64,000 nt of DNA from Candidatus Scatomonas pullistercoris (GTDB lineage Bacteria > Bacillota > Clostridia > Lachnospirales > Lachnospiraceae). The notes under the pieces were generated by a model, which had not been told where the DNA came from, searched no databases, and saw nothing but the letters and a program-made list of their open reading frames with translations. Position numbers and translations under genes: made by a program. Within the stretch, counting starts at the first letter, position 1, and the number at the start of each line of letters is the position of its first letter. Where the stretch lies: NCBI GenBank assembly GCA_018713515.1, contig DVOO01000013.1, forward strand, positions 62,001 to 126,000. The letters run 5' to 3'. Positions 52,785 to 61,481 of this stretch are shown here, piece by piece.

Positions 52785-52814
52785 AAAAAAAGAGGGTGAA
52801 CCCTTCTCACCCTC
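52785..52814 (-). terminator. Terminator between flavodiiron and sigma-like genes
   Basis: Perfect 8-bp stem GAGGGTGA/TCACCCTC (52792-52814), followed on the minus strand by TTTTTTT. It lies 20 bp past the flavodiiron stop and 56 bp before the sigma-like start, leaving no room for an obvious separate promoter. Confidence 0.85.
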
Positions 52815-52834
52815 TTGTCTTTCCCGCTTTTCTG

Positions 52835-54034
52835 TTACATGGACTCCACAATGGCCCTGGCCAGGGCGTCCACCTGCGCCATCTGCTCCTCTTTCAGAGA
52901 AGACTTAATGGTGACTGTCTCATCCAGAAGACGGATGTTCTTCATGGAATCAAAGATCTCCTTCATCTTCTTGCCGGCCACCGGCGCCCAGCTTCCGTTT
53001 TCCATCAGCGCCACCGTTCTGTTCTGCAGGTTATGGGCCTTCAGCTCCAGCAGCAGGTGCTCCATGTTGGTGAAGATGCCGCCATTGTAGGTAATGGACG
53101 CGAACACCAGATGGCTGCAGCGGAACGCCTCGGCCAGGATGTAGGAAGGATGGGTGGCGGACACATCGTACATGCGCACATCCTTTACGCCCAGATCCGC
53201 CAGTTTGCCGGCCAGCACATTGGCCAGGTTCTCTGTATGTCCGTACACGGAACCGTAGGCGATCATCACTGCCTGATCCTCCGGTGTGTAGGAGCTCCAC
53301 TTGTCGTACTTGTCGATGAACCATCCGAGATTCTCTCTCCAGATGGGTCCGTGCAGGGGGCAGATCATCTCAATATCCAACCCTCCGGCCTTCTTCAGAA
53401 CAGCCTGGGCCTGGGGGCCGTACTTGCCCACGATGTTCGTATAATATCTTCTGGCGTCATCCAGCCAGTCTCTCTCAAAATTCACTTCGTCCGCGTACAG
53501 GTTCCCGTTCATGGCACCGAAGGTTCCGAAGGCATCGGCTGAAAACAGGGTCTTGTCGGTGGCGTCATAGGTCACCATAACCTCCGGCCAGTGCACCATG
53601 GGTGCGGCCGCGAAGGCGAAGGTGTGGCGTCCGGTACTGAAGGTGTCGCCCTCCTCCACGATCTGAACCATGGAGTCCACATCGAAATCAAAGAACTGCT
53701 TCATCATGCCGGCAATCTTGCTGTTGCAGACAATGCGGATATCGGGATATCTGGATACCAGCGCGCCGATGGTTCCGCAGTGATCGGGCTCCATATGGTT
53801 CACGATCATATAATCCAGATGTCTTCCGTTCAGCACATGGGCGATATTTTCAAAAAGCTGCTGGCTGACAGAATAGTCCACCGTATCCAGAAGGACCGTC
53901 TTCTCATCCAGAATCAGATAAGCATTGTAGGACACTCCCCTGGGAATCGGATATACATTTTCAAACAAGGCCAGTCTGCGGTCCGTGCCGCCAACCCAGT
54001 ACAGATCATTCTTAATGTTCTTTACACAATACAT
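52835..54034 (-). CDS. A-type flavodiiron protein (FprA-like)
   Basis: The start at 54034 follows GAGAGGAAGAACAGC, giving 399 residues. Residues 1-250 are the diiron beta-lactamase-like domain (NHMEPDHCGTIG gives HxExDH, PLHGPIW another ligand). Residues 255-399 are a flavodoxin domain (AYGSVYGHTENLANVL). There is no rubredoxin or flavin reductase extension, unlike the 597-residue paralogue at 9358-11151. It reduces O2 or NO using reduced rubredoxin or coenzyme partners. Followed by a strong terminator. Confidence 0.93.
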   Translation of the reverse strand: MYCVKNIKNDLYWVGGTDRRLALFENVYPIPRGVSYNAYLILDEKTVLLDTVDYSVSQQLFENIAHVLNGRHLDYMIVNHMEPDHCGTIGALVSRYPDIRIVCNSKIAGMMKQFFDFDVDSMVQIVEEGDTFSTGRHTFAFAAAPMVHWPEVMVTYDATDKTLFSADAFGTFGAMNGNLYADEVNFERDWLDDARRYYTNIVGKYGPQAQAVLKKAGGLDIEMICPLHGPIWRENLGWFIDKYDKWSSYTPEDQAVMIAYGSVYGHTENLANVLAGKLADLGVKDVRMYDVSATHPSYILAEAFRCSHLVFASITYNGGIFTNMEHLLLELKAHNLQNRTVALMENGSWAPVAGKKMKEIFDSMKNIRLLDETVTIKSSLKEEQMAQVDALARAIVESM

Positions 54035-54303
54035 GCTGTTCTTCCTCTCTTTCTTTTTTTCCGGAAGGCGCCCCACAAAACCGGCCGTCCGGAAATTCAG
54101 TTGCATTATATCACAGAATCTGCATATAGGCAAAGACTTCTTGCCCTCTGTTTTCCAGAAAATACGGGAACCGGCAGATGACTTTCTCCGGAAATTGTGC
54201 TACTCTGTAAATGCCGGGACCGGAAGGTCTTTTTTCATGCGCCCGACCCCAGGCGGATGAAAGAGCCCGAAGCCCGGAGTACAAGAACAGGAGGCAGTTT
54301 ATT

Positions 54304-56022
54304 ATGAAAACAGCACAGGATCTTAAAATTCTTCTGCAGAATATTGACCATAAGAGCTACCCGGCCTACAAGTCGGCCCAGGGCAGCTACCAGTTCCGGA
54401 ATTATGTTCTTTCCATCGACCATGTTCAGGGGGATCCCTTCGCCTCCCCGTCCCGGGTCAGTATCCGGGTCAAGGGCAGCGCCGCCGCTTTCCCCCCTTC
54501 TCTGTATGACACGGTCCAGAAGAAAGTAGCTCTCCAGGATCTTCTGCTCCGCTTATTCGGGGAGCAGATCGAACAATTTAATTTTAAAGCCCGGGGCAGC
54601 GGCAAAAGCGGGCTTTTGGCAGTCAGCCGATGCGGCCAGGAGATTCTGGAGCGGTCCGCCTGCGCCATCAGTGCCGGGGACGGCGGCCTGACCCTTCAGA
54701 TGCAGATTGGTTTTCCGGCCAGCGGCCGCACCATCCAGTCCCGGGAGCTGATCCGCATTCTCTATGACTTTCTGCCGGGCTGTGTGGAGAACAGTCTTTT
54801 CTATAAAAATATAAGCGCGGATCTCTGCCGCCGCACTGCAGAGCTGTGCGAAGACCAGGAATACATCCGGGAAGAACTCCGCCGCCGTTCCCTGGCCGCC
54901 TTCATTGCCGACGGCTCTGTTCTTCCCCGGCGCTCCGGAGTCTCCGAGCTTCCCATGAAAAATGCCGTCGCCTTCCGCTCTCCGGAAGCTCTGGCAGTAA
55001 CCCTGGACCTGCCCCACCGGGGAACCATCCGGGGCATGGGAATTCCCCGGGGCATCACTCTCGTGGTAGGCGGCGGCTTTCACGGGAAATCCACTCTGCT
55101 GAAGGCTCTGGAGCGTGGTGTCTACAATCACATTGCCGGGGACGGACGGGAATATGTCATCACCAGCGCCGATGCCGTCAAGCTCCGGGCCGAGGACGCA
55201 CGCAGCATCAGCCAGGTAGATATTTCCCTGTTCATCAACCATCTTCCCGGCGGCCGCGATACCGGAAACTTTTCCACGGAAGACGCCAGCGGCAGCACTT
55301 CCCAGGCAGCCAATATGGTGGAAGCCATGGAAGCCGGCTCCTCCCTTTTCCTGATTGATGAAGACACTTCCGCCACCAACTTTATGATCCGCGACGAGCT
55401 GATGCAGCGGGTTGTTTCCGATGCGGAGGAGCCCATCACCCCCTTCATCAGCCGGGTGCGGGAGCTGTATGAAAAGGCCGGCATTTCCTCTGTGATCGTG
55501 GCCGGCAGCTCCGGCTCCTATTTTCACACCGCCGATGTGGTGATCCAGATGAAGGAGTATCTGCCCCTGGATATTACAGAAAAAGCCAGAGAGGAGGCCG
55601 CCCGCTATCCGGAAGTTCTGACCGCCTCCTCCGCCTTCCGCATGCCTTCCTTCCGCAGAATTCCCAGGGCGGGATCCGCTCTCCGGGGACAGGAGCGGAT
55701 CAAGCGGAAAGTGCTGGGCCATGAAGGAATCCAGATCAACAAATCCTCTACGGACCTCCGGTACCTGGAGCAGCTGGCCGACACGGAGCAGCTGGCTGCC
55801 CTGGCCTATATCCTGAGCTACAGCGCCCGTCATCTCATGGACGGCTCCAGAACCCTGCGGGAAATCGTGGATCTCCTGGAGGAAAAGATGGACCGTGAGG
55901 GTCTTCCGGCCCTCTCTGACGGCCCGTATCTGTCCTCGGATCTGGCGCGCCCGCGCCGCCAGGAAATATTTGCCTGCCTGGACCGCTGCCGGGAACTGAG
56001 TTTTACTCTTCGGCGGCAGTGA
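54304..56022 (+). CDS. ABC-class P-loop ATPase
   Basis: ATG at 54304 follows CAGGAGG, giving 572 residues. A predicted nucleotide-binding domain occupies about residues 240-480: GGGFHGKSTLLKAL (Walker A near 257), and SLFLIDEDTSATNFM (Walker B near 360). The family is annotated as predicted ATPase of the ABC class; it has no membrane segments and its N-terminal 240 residues are unique to the family. Function unknown. It is divergent from the flavodiiron gene and upstream of the gal regulator. Confidence 0.85.
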   Translation: MKTAQDLKILLQNIDHKSYPAYKSAQGSYQFRNYVLSIDHVQGDPFASPSRVSIRVKGSAAAFPPSLYDTVQKKVALQDLLLRLFGEQIEQFNFKARGSGKSGLLAVSRCGQEILERSACAISAGDGGLTLQMQIGFPASGRTIQSRELIRILYDFLPGCVENSLFYKNISADLCRRTAELCEDQEYIREELRRRSLAAFIADGSVLPRRSGVSELPMKNAVAFRSPEALAVTLDLPHRGTIRGMGIPRGITLVVGGGFHGKSTLLKALERGVYNHIAGDGREYVITSADAVKLRAEDARSISQVDISLFINHLPGGRDTGNFSTEDASGSTSQAANMVEAMEAGSSLFLIDEDTSATNFMIRDELMQRVVSDAEEPITPFISRVRELYEKAGISSVIVAGSSGSYFHTADVVIQMKEYLPLDITEKAREEAARYPEVLTASSAFRMPSFRRIPRAGSALRGQERIKRKVLGHEGIQINKSSTDLRYLEQLADTEQLAALAYILSYSARHLMDGSRTLREIVDLLEEKMDREGLPALSDGPYLSSDLARPRRQEIFACLDRCRELSFTLRRQ

Positions 56023-56059
56023 AAAATTGGTGAAAATTTTACTTTTTTCTCCTCACCAC

Positions 56060-56088
56060 TTGCGGCTTTCTGACAGATTCGGTATAAT
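56060..56088 (+). promoter_or_regulatory. Promoter of the LacI-type regulator
   Basis: TTGCGG (56060-56065), 17-bp spacer, TATAAT (56083-56088), 33 bp before the ATG. Confidence 0.6.
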
Positions 56089-56120
56089 AAAAATATATTT
56101 TTCAAAAAGGACGGAACGGC

Positions 56121-57152
56121 ATGGCAACTTTAAAGGAACTGGCCGAATATACAGGCTTTTCTATTACAACGATTTCCAGGGTACTGAATAACGATCCGAC
56201 CATGAGCGTCAGCGATGCCACGCGCACCTCTATCCTGGACGCGGCCGGGAAGCTTCATTACAGGACTTCCGCGGCCAAGGTCCGCAGCAGGACATCCAGG
56301 GGCAGGCATCTGAAGTTCGCCATGGCGGAGATGCTCTCCCCCGTTGAACAGCTGGAGGATCCCTATTATCTCTATCTGAAGAACTACGCGGTGCAGCGGT
56401 GTACAGATCTCGGCTACACGGTTATCCCCATCTCCGGGGATCCCGGGCTGTACACCCCCCTCAAGTCCGAGAAGATCGACGGGATCCTGGCCATCGGAAT
56501 TTTTTCCGAGGAGCAGATCGAAGCCATGGCCTCTCTTTCCGACAACCTCGTCTTTCTTGACTCGGCGCCGGATGAGCTGCATTTCGATTCTGTTGTGCTG
56601 AATTTCCAGCTGGGTGTGGAACAGGCCGTTGACTACTTTCTGGAGCACGGCCACAGGGAAATCGGATTTCTGGGGCCCTGCCGGAAGCTGGATCAGAAGA
56701 AGCGCCCGGCCCCGGAAGTTCGCCGGGAGATTTTTATCCGTTATATGAAGCAGAAGGATCTTTACCATCCGGAATTCATGCTGGATGCCTCTCCCATGAC
56801 CGCCTCCGCCTCCCGGAAGTATCTGGAAGAGCGGATCGCAGCCGGCGGACCCATGCCCACCGCTATTCTGACAGCCAATGAGGAGGCCGCCATCGGCGCC
56901 GCCGGAGCCCTGCGCTCCTGCCAGATGTCGATTCCCCGGGATCTGTCCATTATCAGCTTCAATGACACACCCCTGTCTGCACTGACGGATCCGCCGCTGA
57001 CCAGCGTCAGTACCCACGTGGAGGCCATGAGCGCCACGGCCGTGGATCTGCTGACCCGGCGCGCCTCCGGACAGCTTCCGGACATACCGCTGAAGATCGT
57101 TGTGCCTCCTTCCCTGATCTCCAGGGAAAGTGTTTTGGATAAACTCGTTTAA
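56121..57152 (+). CDS. LacI family transcriptional regulator of the gal operon
   Basis: A 343-residue protein. Residues 1-50 are the helix-turn-helix and hinge region (TLKELAEYTGFSITTISRVLNND). The sugar-binding core follows (residues about 65-340, with DGILAIGIFSEEQIEAM and AILTANEEAAIGAAGAL). It lies directly upstream of galK in the same direction and most likely represses galKTM in the absence of galactose, binding the TTTTAGTAAAA-type sites at 57209-57243. Confidence 0.9.
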   Translation: MATLKELAEYTGFSITTISRVLNNDPTMSVSDATRTSILDAAGKLHYRTSAAKVRSRTSRGRHLKFAMAEMLSPVEQLEDPYYLYLKNYAVQRCTDLGYTVIPISGDPGLYTPLKSEKIDGILAIGIFSEEQIEAMASLSDNLVFLDSAPDELHFDSVVLNFQLGVEQAVDYFLEHGHREIGFLGPCRKLDQKKRPAPEVRREIFIRYMKQKDLYHPEFMLDASPMTASASRKYLEERIAAGGPMPTAILTANEEAAIGAAGALRSCQMSIPRDLSIISFNDTPLSALTDPPLTSVSTHVEAMSATAVDLLTRRASGQLPDIPLKIVVPPSLISRESVLDKLV

Positions 57153-57173
57153 GACCGCAGCTGCGGTCTTAAA
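57148..57173. repeat. 26-bp perfect palindrome at the regulator stop codon
   Basis: TTTAAGACCGCAG/CTGCGGTCTTAAA, with no unpaired centre, overlapping the TAA stop (57150-57152). No T-run follows. It may act as a transcript 3' end or a protein-binding site. Confidence 0.6.
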
Positions 57174-57208
57174 TTCTATACAAAAAAACCTCCTCGTTTT
57201 TGTCAATT

Positions 57209-57243
57209 ATTTTAGTAAAATTTTGTTGTATTTTTACTAAAAT
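57209..57243 (+). promoter_or_regulatory. Paired LacI-type operators upstream of galK
   Basis: ATTTTAGTAAAA (57209-57220) and TTTTACTAAAAT (57232-57243) are exact inverted copies, with centres about 22-23 bp apart (two helical turns). Each unit is itself nearly palindromic. A weak TTGTAT-17-TACTCT promoter (57226-57254) overlaps the second unit. Confidence 0.6.
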
Positions 57244-57343
57244 TCTGGTACTCTTAAGGCAGGGAAACTACGCTGCTCCTGTCTTTTTCTGACAGCAGCA
57301 GATCTGAATTTTCATAACGCTTTTATTTGGAGGAGGTATTCAC

Positions 57344-58630
57344 ATGAAAAAACAAGCAGAAATGGAGGCCGCTCTGCAGAACGGCAGCCTGGACGCCAGG
57401 CTTCTGTCCATTTACGGAGGCGCTGCCGCCGCTCTGGAGGAGCAAAAGAAACGGCTGCTGGCACTGATCCGCACCTTCGGGGAGACCTACGGTTCCGGCC
57501 GTGAGATCGGCCTGTTTTCCGCTCCCGGAAGAACAGAGATGGGCGGCAACCACACAGACCATCAGCGGGGCCGGGTGCTGGCCGCAGCCATTGATCTGGA
57601 TATGCTGGCCTGCGCTTCCAGAAGCGGCTCCAGCCTGGTGCGCGTACTGTCCGACGGCTATCCCGAGATCCGGGTAGATCTCTCAGAGCTCACCCCTGTC
57701 AAAGAGGAGGCGGGCACCACTGCGGCCCTGATCCGCGGCATCGCGGCCCGTATCTGCGAAATGGGCTATCCCGTATCCGGCTTTGACGCCTGTGTCACCT
57801 CTCAGGTTCTTGGCGGTTCCGGCCTGTCCTCTTCCGCCGCCTTCGAGGTTCTGATGGGCGTTGTCATGAACGCTCTGTTCTGCGGCGAAGCCCTGAATGC
57901 GGTACAGATTGCGCAGATTGGCCAGTATGCGGAAAATGTCTTTTTTGACAAGCCCTGCGGTCTGATGGATCAGCTGGCCAGCTCTGTGGGCGGCATCACC
58001 GCCATTGATTTCCAGGATCCCCAGGCTCCTGCAGTAGATAAGCTTGACTGCTCTCCCTCCGATTTCGGCTACTCCCTCTGCATTATCGATTCCGGCGCGG
58101 ATCACGCGGATCTGACGGATGAATACGCCTCTATCCCCCGGGAGATGGGAGCCGTTGCGGCCTTCTTCCATAAAGATGTGCTGCGCCAGGTGGATTTTGA
58201 GGAGTTCTGGCGGCAGATTCCCGCCATCCGGAAAACAGCCGGAGACCGGGCCGTTCTCCGGGCGCTGCATTTCTTCGCGGACAATGAGCTGGTTCCTCTC
58301 CAGGAGGAAAAGCTCCGGGCCGGAGATTTCGAGGGATTCCTGGCTCTGGTGGAGCAGTCCGGGCACTCCTCCTCGGAATGCCTGCAGAACCTGTACTGCT
58401 GCTCCCGCCCGGAGGCTCAGGCAGTTCCTCTGACCATTGCCGCGGCCCGCAGGCTGCTGAACGGCAGGGGCGCCGTCCGTGTTCACGGCGGCGGATTTGC
58501 CGGAACAGTTCAGGCCTACGTTCCCTTCGGCCAGGAGGAGGTCTTCCGGAAAGGCATGGAGGACATTCTGGGCGAAGGCCGCTGCCACTTTCTGAACATC
58601 CGCCCCGGCGGCGGGTCTGTCATCGCCTGA
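57344..58630 (+). CDS. galK: Galactokinase
   Basis: A 428-residue GHMP kinase. The galactokinase signature is GRTEMGGNHTDHQRG near residue 64, and the ATP loop is GGSGLSSSAAFEVL near 150. The C-terminal motif RVHGGGFAGTVQAYVP is the third conserved block. An N-terminal helical extension of about 50 residues precedes the signature, as in Firmicutes forms. It phosphorylates galactose at C1. GGAGGAGGT precedes the ATG. Confidence 0.95.
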   Translation: MKKQAEMEAALQNGSLDARLLSIYGGAAAALEEQKKRLLALIRTFGETYGSGREIGLFSAPGRTEMGGNHTDHQRGRVLAAAIDLDMLACASRSGSSLVRVLSDGYPEIRVDLSELTPVKEEAGTTAALIRGIAARICEMGYPVSGFDACVTSQVLGGSGLSSSAAFEVLMGVVMNALFCGEALNAVQIAQIGQYAENVFFDKPCGLMDQLASSVGGITAIDFQDPQAPAVDKLDCSPSDFGYSLCIIDSGADHADLTDEYASIPREMGAVAAFFHKDVLRQVDFEEFWRQIPAIRKTAGDRAVLRALHFFADNELVPLQEEKLRAGDFEGFLALVEQSGHSSSECLQNLYCCSRPEAQAVPLTIAAARRLLNGRGAVRVHGGGFAGTVQAYVPFGQEEVFRKGMEDILGEGRCHFLNIRPGGGSVIA

Positions 58631-58654
58631 ACAGGCGGGAAAGGAGAATCTGCC

Positions 58655-60145
58655 ATGATGGATCAAGCACTTGCAAATCTGGTACAGTATGCGGAAAATA
58701 CGGGGCTCATTGCCCCGGAAGACCGGACCTGGGCCGTGAATTCTCTTCTGGAGGTCCTCAGACTGGACAGCTGGACAGAAGTTCCCCCGGCTCCCCAGCT
58801 GCCTCCTCTCGCCTCGATTCTGGATGAAATTCTGGACGATGCCCATGCCAGAGGCGTGCTGACGGAAAATTCCGTGGTGTACCGGGATCTTCTGGATACG
58901 GCCCTGATGGGCCGCCTGACGCCTCCTCCCCGGGAGGTAACTGCCAGATTCCGCTCTCTGTACCGGGAGAGTCCCAAAGCAGCCACAGACTGGTACTACG
59001 CTTTCAGCCAGGATACTAACTATATCCGGCGTGACCGCATTGTAAAAGATGTCCGCTGGAAAACAGACACTCCCTACGGCGAGATGGATATCACCATCAA
59101 TCTTTCCAAACCGGAAAAGGATCCCAAGGCCATTGCGGCGGCCAGAAATCTGCCGGCCTCCGCTTACCCCCGCTGCCAGCTCTGCCGCAGCAATGAGGGC
59201 TATGCAGGTCGGCTGAATCATCCCGCCAGACAGAACCACCGGGTCATTCCCATTACCATCGATGGAAAGCCCTGGTTTCTGCAGTACTCTCCCTACGTGT
59301 ATTACAACGAGCACTGCATCGTTTTCAACGCGGAGCACACGCCCATGAAGATCGACCACTCCTGCTTCCGCAAGATGCTGGATTTCATCGGGCAGTTCCC
59401 CCACTATTTTGTGGGCTCCAACGCGGATCTGCCGATTGTGGGCGGCTCGATTCTGGCCCACGACCATTTCCAGGGAGGCGGCTACACCTTTGCCATGGCC
59501 CGCGCGCCCATCGATCTGCCTCTGACCTTCCATGGCTTTCCGGAAGTGCGGGCCGGAATCGTCCGCTGGCCCATGTCCGTCATCCGTCTCACCTGCCCGA
59601 ACCCGGAAAAGCTGGCTGCCCTGGCGGACCGGATTCTGGACGCATGGCGCGTATACACCGATGAGTCCGCCATGGTGCTCGCGGAAACAGAGGGTGTGCC
59701 ACACAACACCATCACACCCATTGCCAGACGCAGAGGCGATGACTATGAACTGGATCTGGTACTTCGGAATAATCTGACCACCAGGGAGCATCCTCTGGGA
59801 CTGTATCATCCCCATGCGGAGCTGCACCACATAAAGAAAGAGAATATCGGGCTCATCGAGGTGATGGGACTGGCAGTCCTGCCCGCGCGTCTGAAGGAAG
59901 AGCTGGCCGAGACCGGACGGCTCCTGCTGGCCGGGGAAGATCTGCGGGCCAACCCGCTGACAGCCTCCCACGCGGACTGGGCCCTGGAAATCGCCCGGAA
60001 AAATGCTCTGAGCGCAGATAATATAGACGACATCCTGCACCGCGAGGTGGGCCTTGTCTTCTCCAGGGTTCTGGAGCACGCGGGCGTTTACAAAGACCGG
60101 AACGCGTTTCTGCGTTTCATTCACACCACAGGAGGGCAAGCATGA
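58655..60145 (+). CDS. galT: UDP-glucose-hexose-1-phosphate uridylyltransferase (type 2)
   Basis: A 496-residue Firmicutes-type GalT, longer than the E. coli form (348). The nucleophilic His is in ILAHDHFQGGGYTFAM (HxH) near residue 268; QLCRSNEGY and FNAEHTPMKID are substrate-contact segments. It swaps the uridylyl group between UDP-glucose and galactose 1-phosphate. It starts 24 bp after galK with AAAGGAG, and its stop overlaps the galM start (ATGA). Confidence 0.94.
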   Translation: MMDQALANLVQYAENTGLIAPEDRTWAVNSLLEVLRLDSWTEVPPAPQLPPLASILDEILDDAHARGVLTENSVVYRDLLDTALMGRLTPPPREVTARFRSLYRESPKAATDWYYAFSQDTNYIRRDRIVKDVRWKTDTPYGEMDITINLSKPEKDPKAIAAARNLPASAYPRCQLCRSNEGYAGRLNHPARQNHRVIPITIDGKPWFLQYSPYVYYNEHCIVFNAEHTPMKIDHSCFRKMLDFIGQFPHYFVGSNADLPIVGGSILAHDHFQGGGYTFAMARAPIDLPLTFHGFPEVRAGIVRWPMSVIRLTCPNPEKLAALADRILDAWRVYTDESAMVLAETEGVPHNTITPIARRRGDDYELDLVLRNNLTTREHPLGLYHPHAELHHIKKENIGLIEVMGLAVLPARLKEELAETGRLLLAGEDLRANPLTASHADWALEIARKNALSADNIDDILHREVGLVFSRVLEHAGVYKDRNAFLRFIHTTGGQA

Positions 60146-61170
60146 ATATCACATCTGAACCATTTGGAACCACAAAAGACGGCACTCCCGTCACACGCTA
60201 CTGGCTGCGGGACGGCGCCTGCAGCGCCGCGTTTCTGACCTACGGCGGCGTCATCCAGTCGCTGCTGATCCCGGACCGGGAGGGAAAACCGGTGGACGTG
60301 GTCCTGGGCTTTGAGGATCCGGCGGACTACGAAAACCAGAACTGCTTCATCGGCGCCATGATCGGCAGATACGCCAACCGGATTGCCGGAGGGCATCTGA
60401 CTCTGGACGGACAGACCCTTACCTTCCCGCTAAACGACGGCATCCATCATCTGCACTCCGGCCCCGCGGGCTTTGACCGGAAGCACTGGACGGCAAAGGT
60501 TCTTCCCGATGCCCTGGAGCTCTCTCTTTCCAGCCCCGACGGAGAATGCGGCTATCCCGGAACCATCACGGTCACCGTCACCTGCCGCCTGGAAGACGGC
60601 ACCCTGTCCCTGGTCTATGACGCGGACAGCGACGCGGATACCCTCTGCAGCCTGACCAACCACAGCTACTTTAACCTGGCCGGCGGCGGTTCCGTGGATG
60701 CACAGACCCTGCAGGTGGCTGCCTCCGCCTACGCTTTCCAGAACGCGGAAAATGTGCCGGACGGCACCATGGCCCCCGTGGAGGGAACGCCCATGGATCT
60801 GCGCCGGCCCACCGTTCTGGGCACACTCTGGGCGCAGGACTTCGACCAGATCCGCCGCTACCGGGGCATTGATCACCACTACCAGGCCGACGGTTCCGGA
60901 TTCCGTCCCATGGCCTGGGCATCCTGCCCGGAAAACGGCATCTGCCTGACGGTCTCCTCTGATCTTCCGGGCCTTCAGGTATACACCGGAAACGCTCTGG
61001 CGGCAGAGCACGGAAAGGGCGGCGCTGCCTACGCGGCGCACCAGGGCTTCTGCCTGGAGACCCAGACAGCTCCCAATCCCGCCGTATGGCCGGCGGAGAT
61101 GCGTCCGATTCTCCGGAAAGGACAGCACTACCATACAGAAACAAAATTTGCCTTTACTGTCCGCGCCTGA
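60142..61170 (+). CDS. galM: Aldose 1-epimerase (mutarotase)
   Basis: A 342-residue beta-sandwich protein. Catalytic and binding motifs: IGRYANRIAGG (residues 73-83), TNHSYFNLAGGG near 173 with the catalytic His, and GFCLETQTAPN near 300 with the catalytic Glu. It interconverts alpha- and beta-galactose ahead of galK. Last gene of the operon. Confidence 0.94.
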   Translation: MNITSEPFGTTKDGTPVTRYWLRDGACSAAFLTYGGVIQSLLIPDREGKPVDVVLGFEDPADYENQNCFIGAMIGRYANRIAGGHLTLDGQTLTFPLNDGIHHLHSGPAGFDRKHWTAKVLPDALELSLSSPDGECGYPGTITVTVTCRLEDGTLSLVYDADSDADTLCSLTNHSYFNLAGGGSVDAQTLQVAASAYAFQNAENVPDGTMAPVEGTPMDLRRPTVLGTLWAQDFDQIRRYRGIDHHYQADGSGFRPMAWASCPENGICLTVSSDLPGLQVYTGNALAAEHGKGGAAYAAHQGFCLETQTAPNPAVWPAEMRPILRKGQHYHTETKFAFTVRA

Positions 61171-61174
61171 GCGA

Positions 61175-61265
61175 AACAGAACACCCCGGGGCCGACAGGC
61201 AGTTTCCTTCTCCTTACTGATTGTCCAGTAAAGAGGCTGTCTGTCAGGCTCCGGGGTGTTCTGTT
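61175..61265. terminator. Long nested bidirectional hairpin after galM
   Basis: Outer stem of 15 perfect pairs (AACAGAACACCCCGG, 61175-61189, with 61251-61265), continuing after G-T pairs and one bulged A into GACAGGCAG/CTGTCTGTC. The 34-nt loop contains a further TTACT/AGTAA pairing. ACTCTTTTTCTG follows on the plus strand. The right arm includes part of the stop codon of the convergent small gene. Confidence 0.8.
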
Positions 61266-61437
61266 ACTCTTTTTCTGTTTTTTCCGCCTTCTGCACAAAC
61301 GGATACAGATCCTCATAAGCTTCCAGCTCCGCCCCGTCCTTGGGAAGAGCCGGGATCAGTCCCGTACACTCCCTGGCCGAGCAGGCATAAAAGCTGTCCT
61401 CCTGATCCGGGCAGTTTTTCTTCTTTTCTGTCTCCAT
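61264..61437 (-). CDS. Small cysteine-containing protein, 57 residues
   Basis: ATG at 61437 is preceded by a strong GAAGGAGG. The product starts METEKKKNCP, has CSARECTGLIPALP in the middle (cysteines at 9, 19 and 24) and an acidic, lysine-rich tail. Three Cys in 16 residues could bind metal. I do not know a functional family. It lies 44 bp after the nucleotidyltransferase gene on the same strand and may be co-transcribed. Confidence 0.7.
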   Translation of the reverse strand: METEKKKNCPDQEDSFYACSARECTGLIPALPKDGAELEAYEDLYPFVQKAEKTEKE

Positions 61438-61481
61438 GGGCTCGCCTCCTTCAGAAGCAGTATGCGCCCCGGCGAAAAATT

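Noticed and set aside
54553..55833. 426-residue open frame on the minus strand
   Set aside because: Antisense to the ABC-class ATPase gene; no ribosome binding site or recognisable domain.
57683..60139. 818-residue open frame on the minus strand
   Set aside because: Antisense to galK and galT, both with full catalytic motifs.
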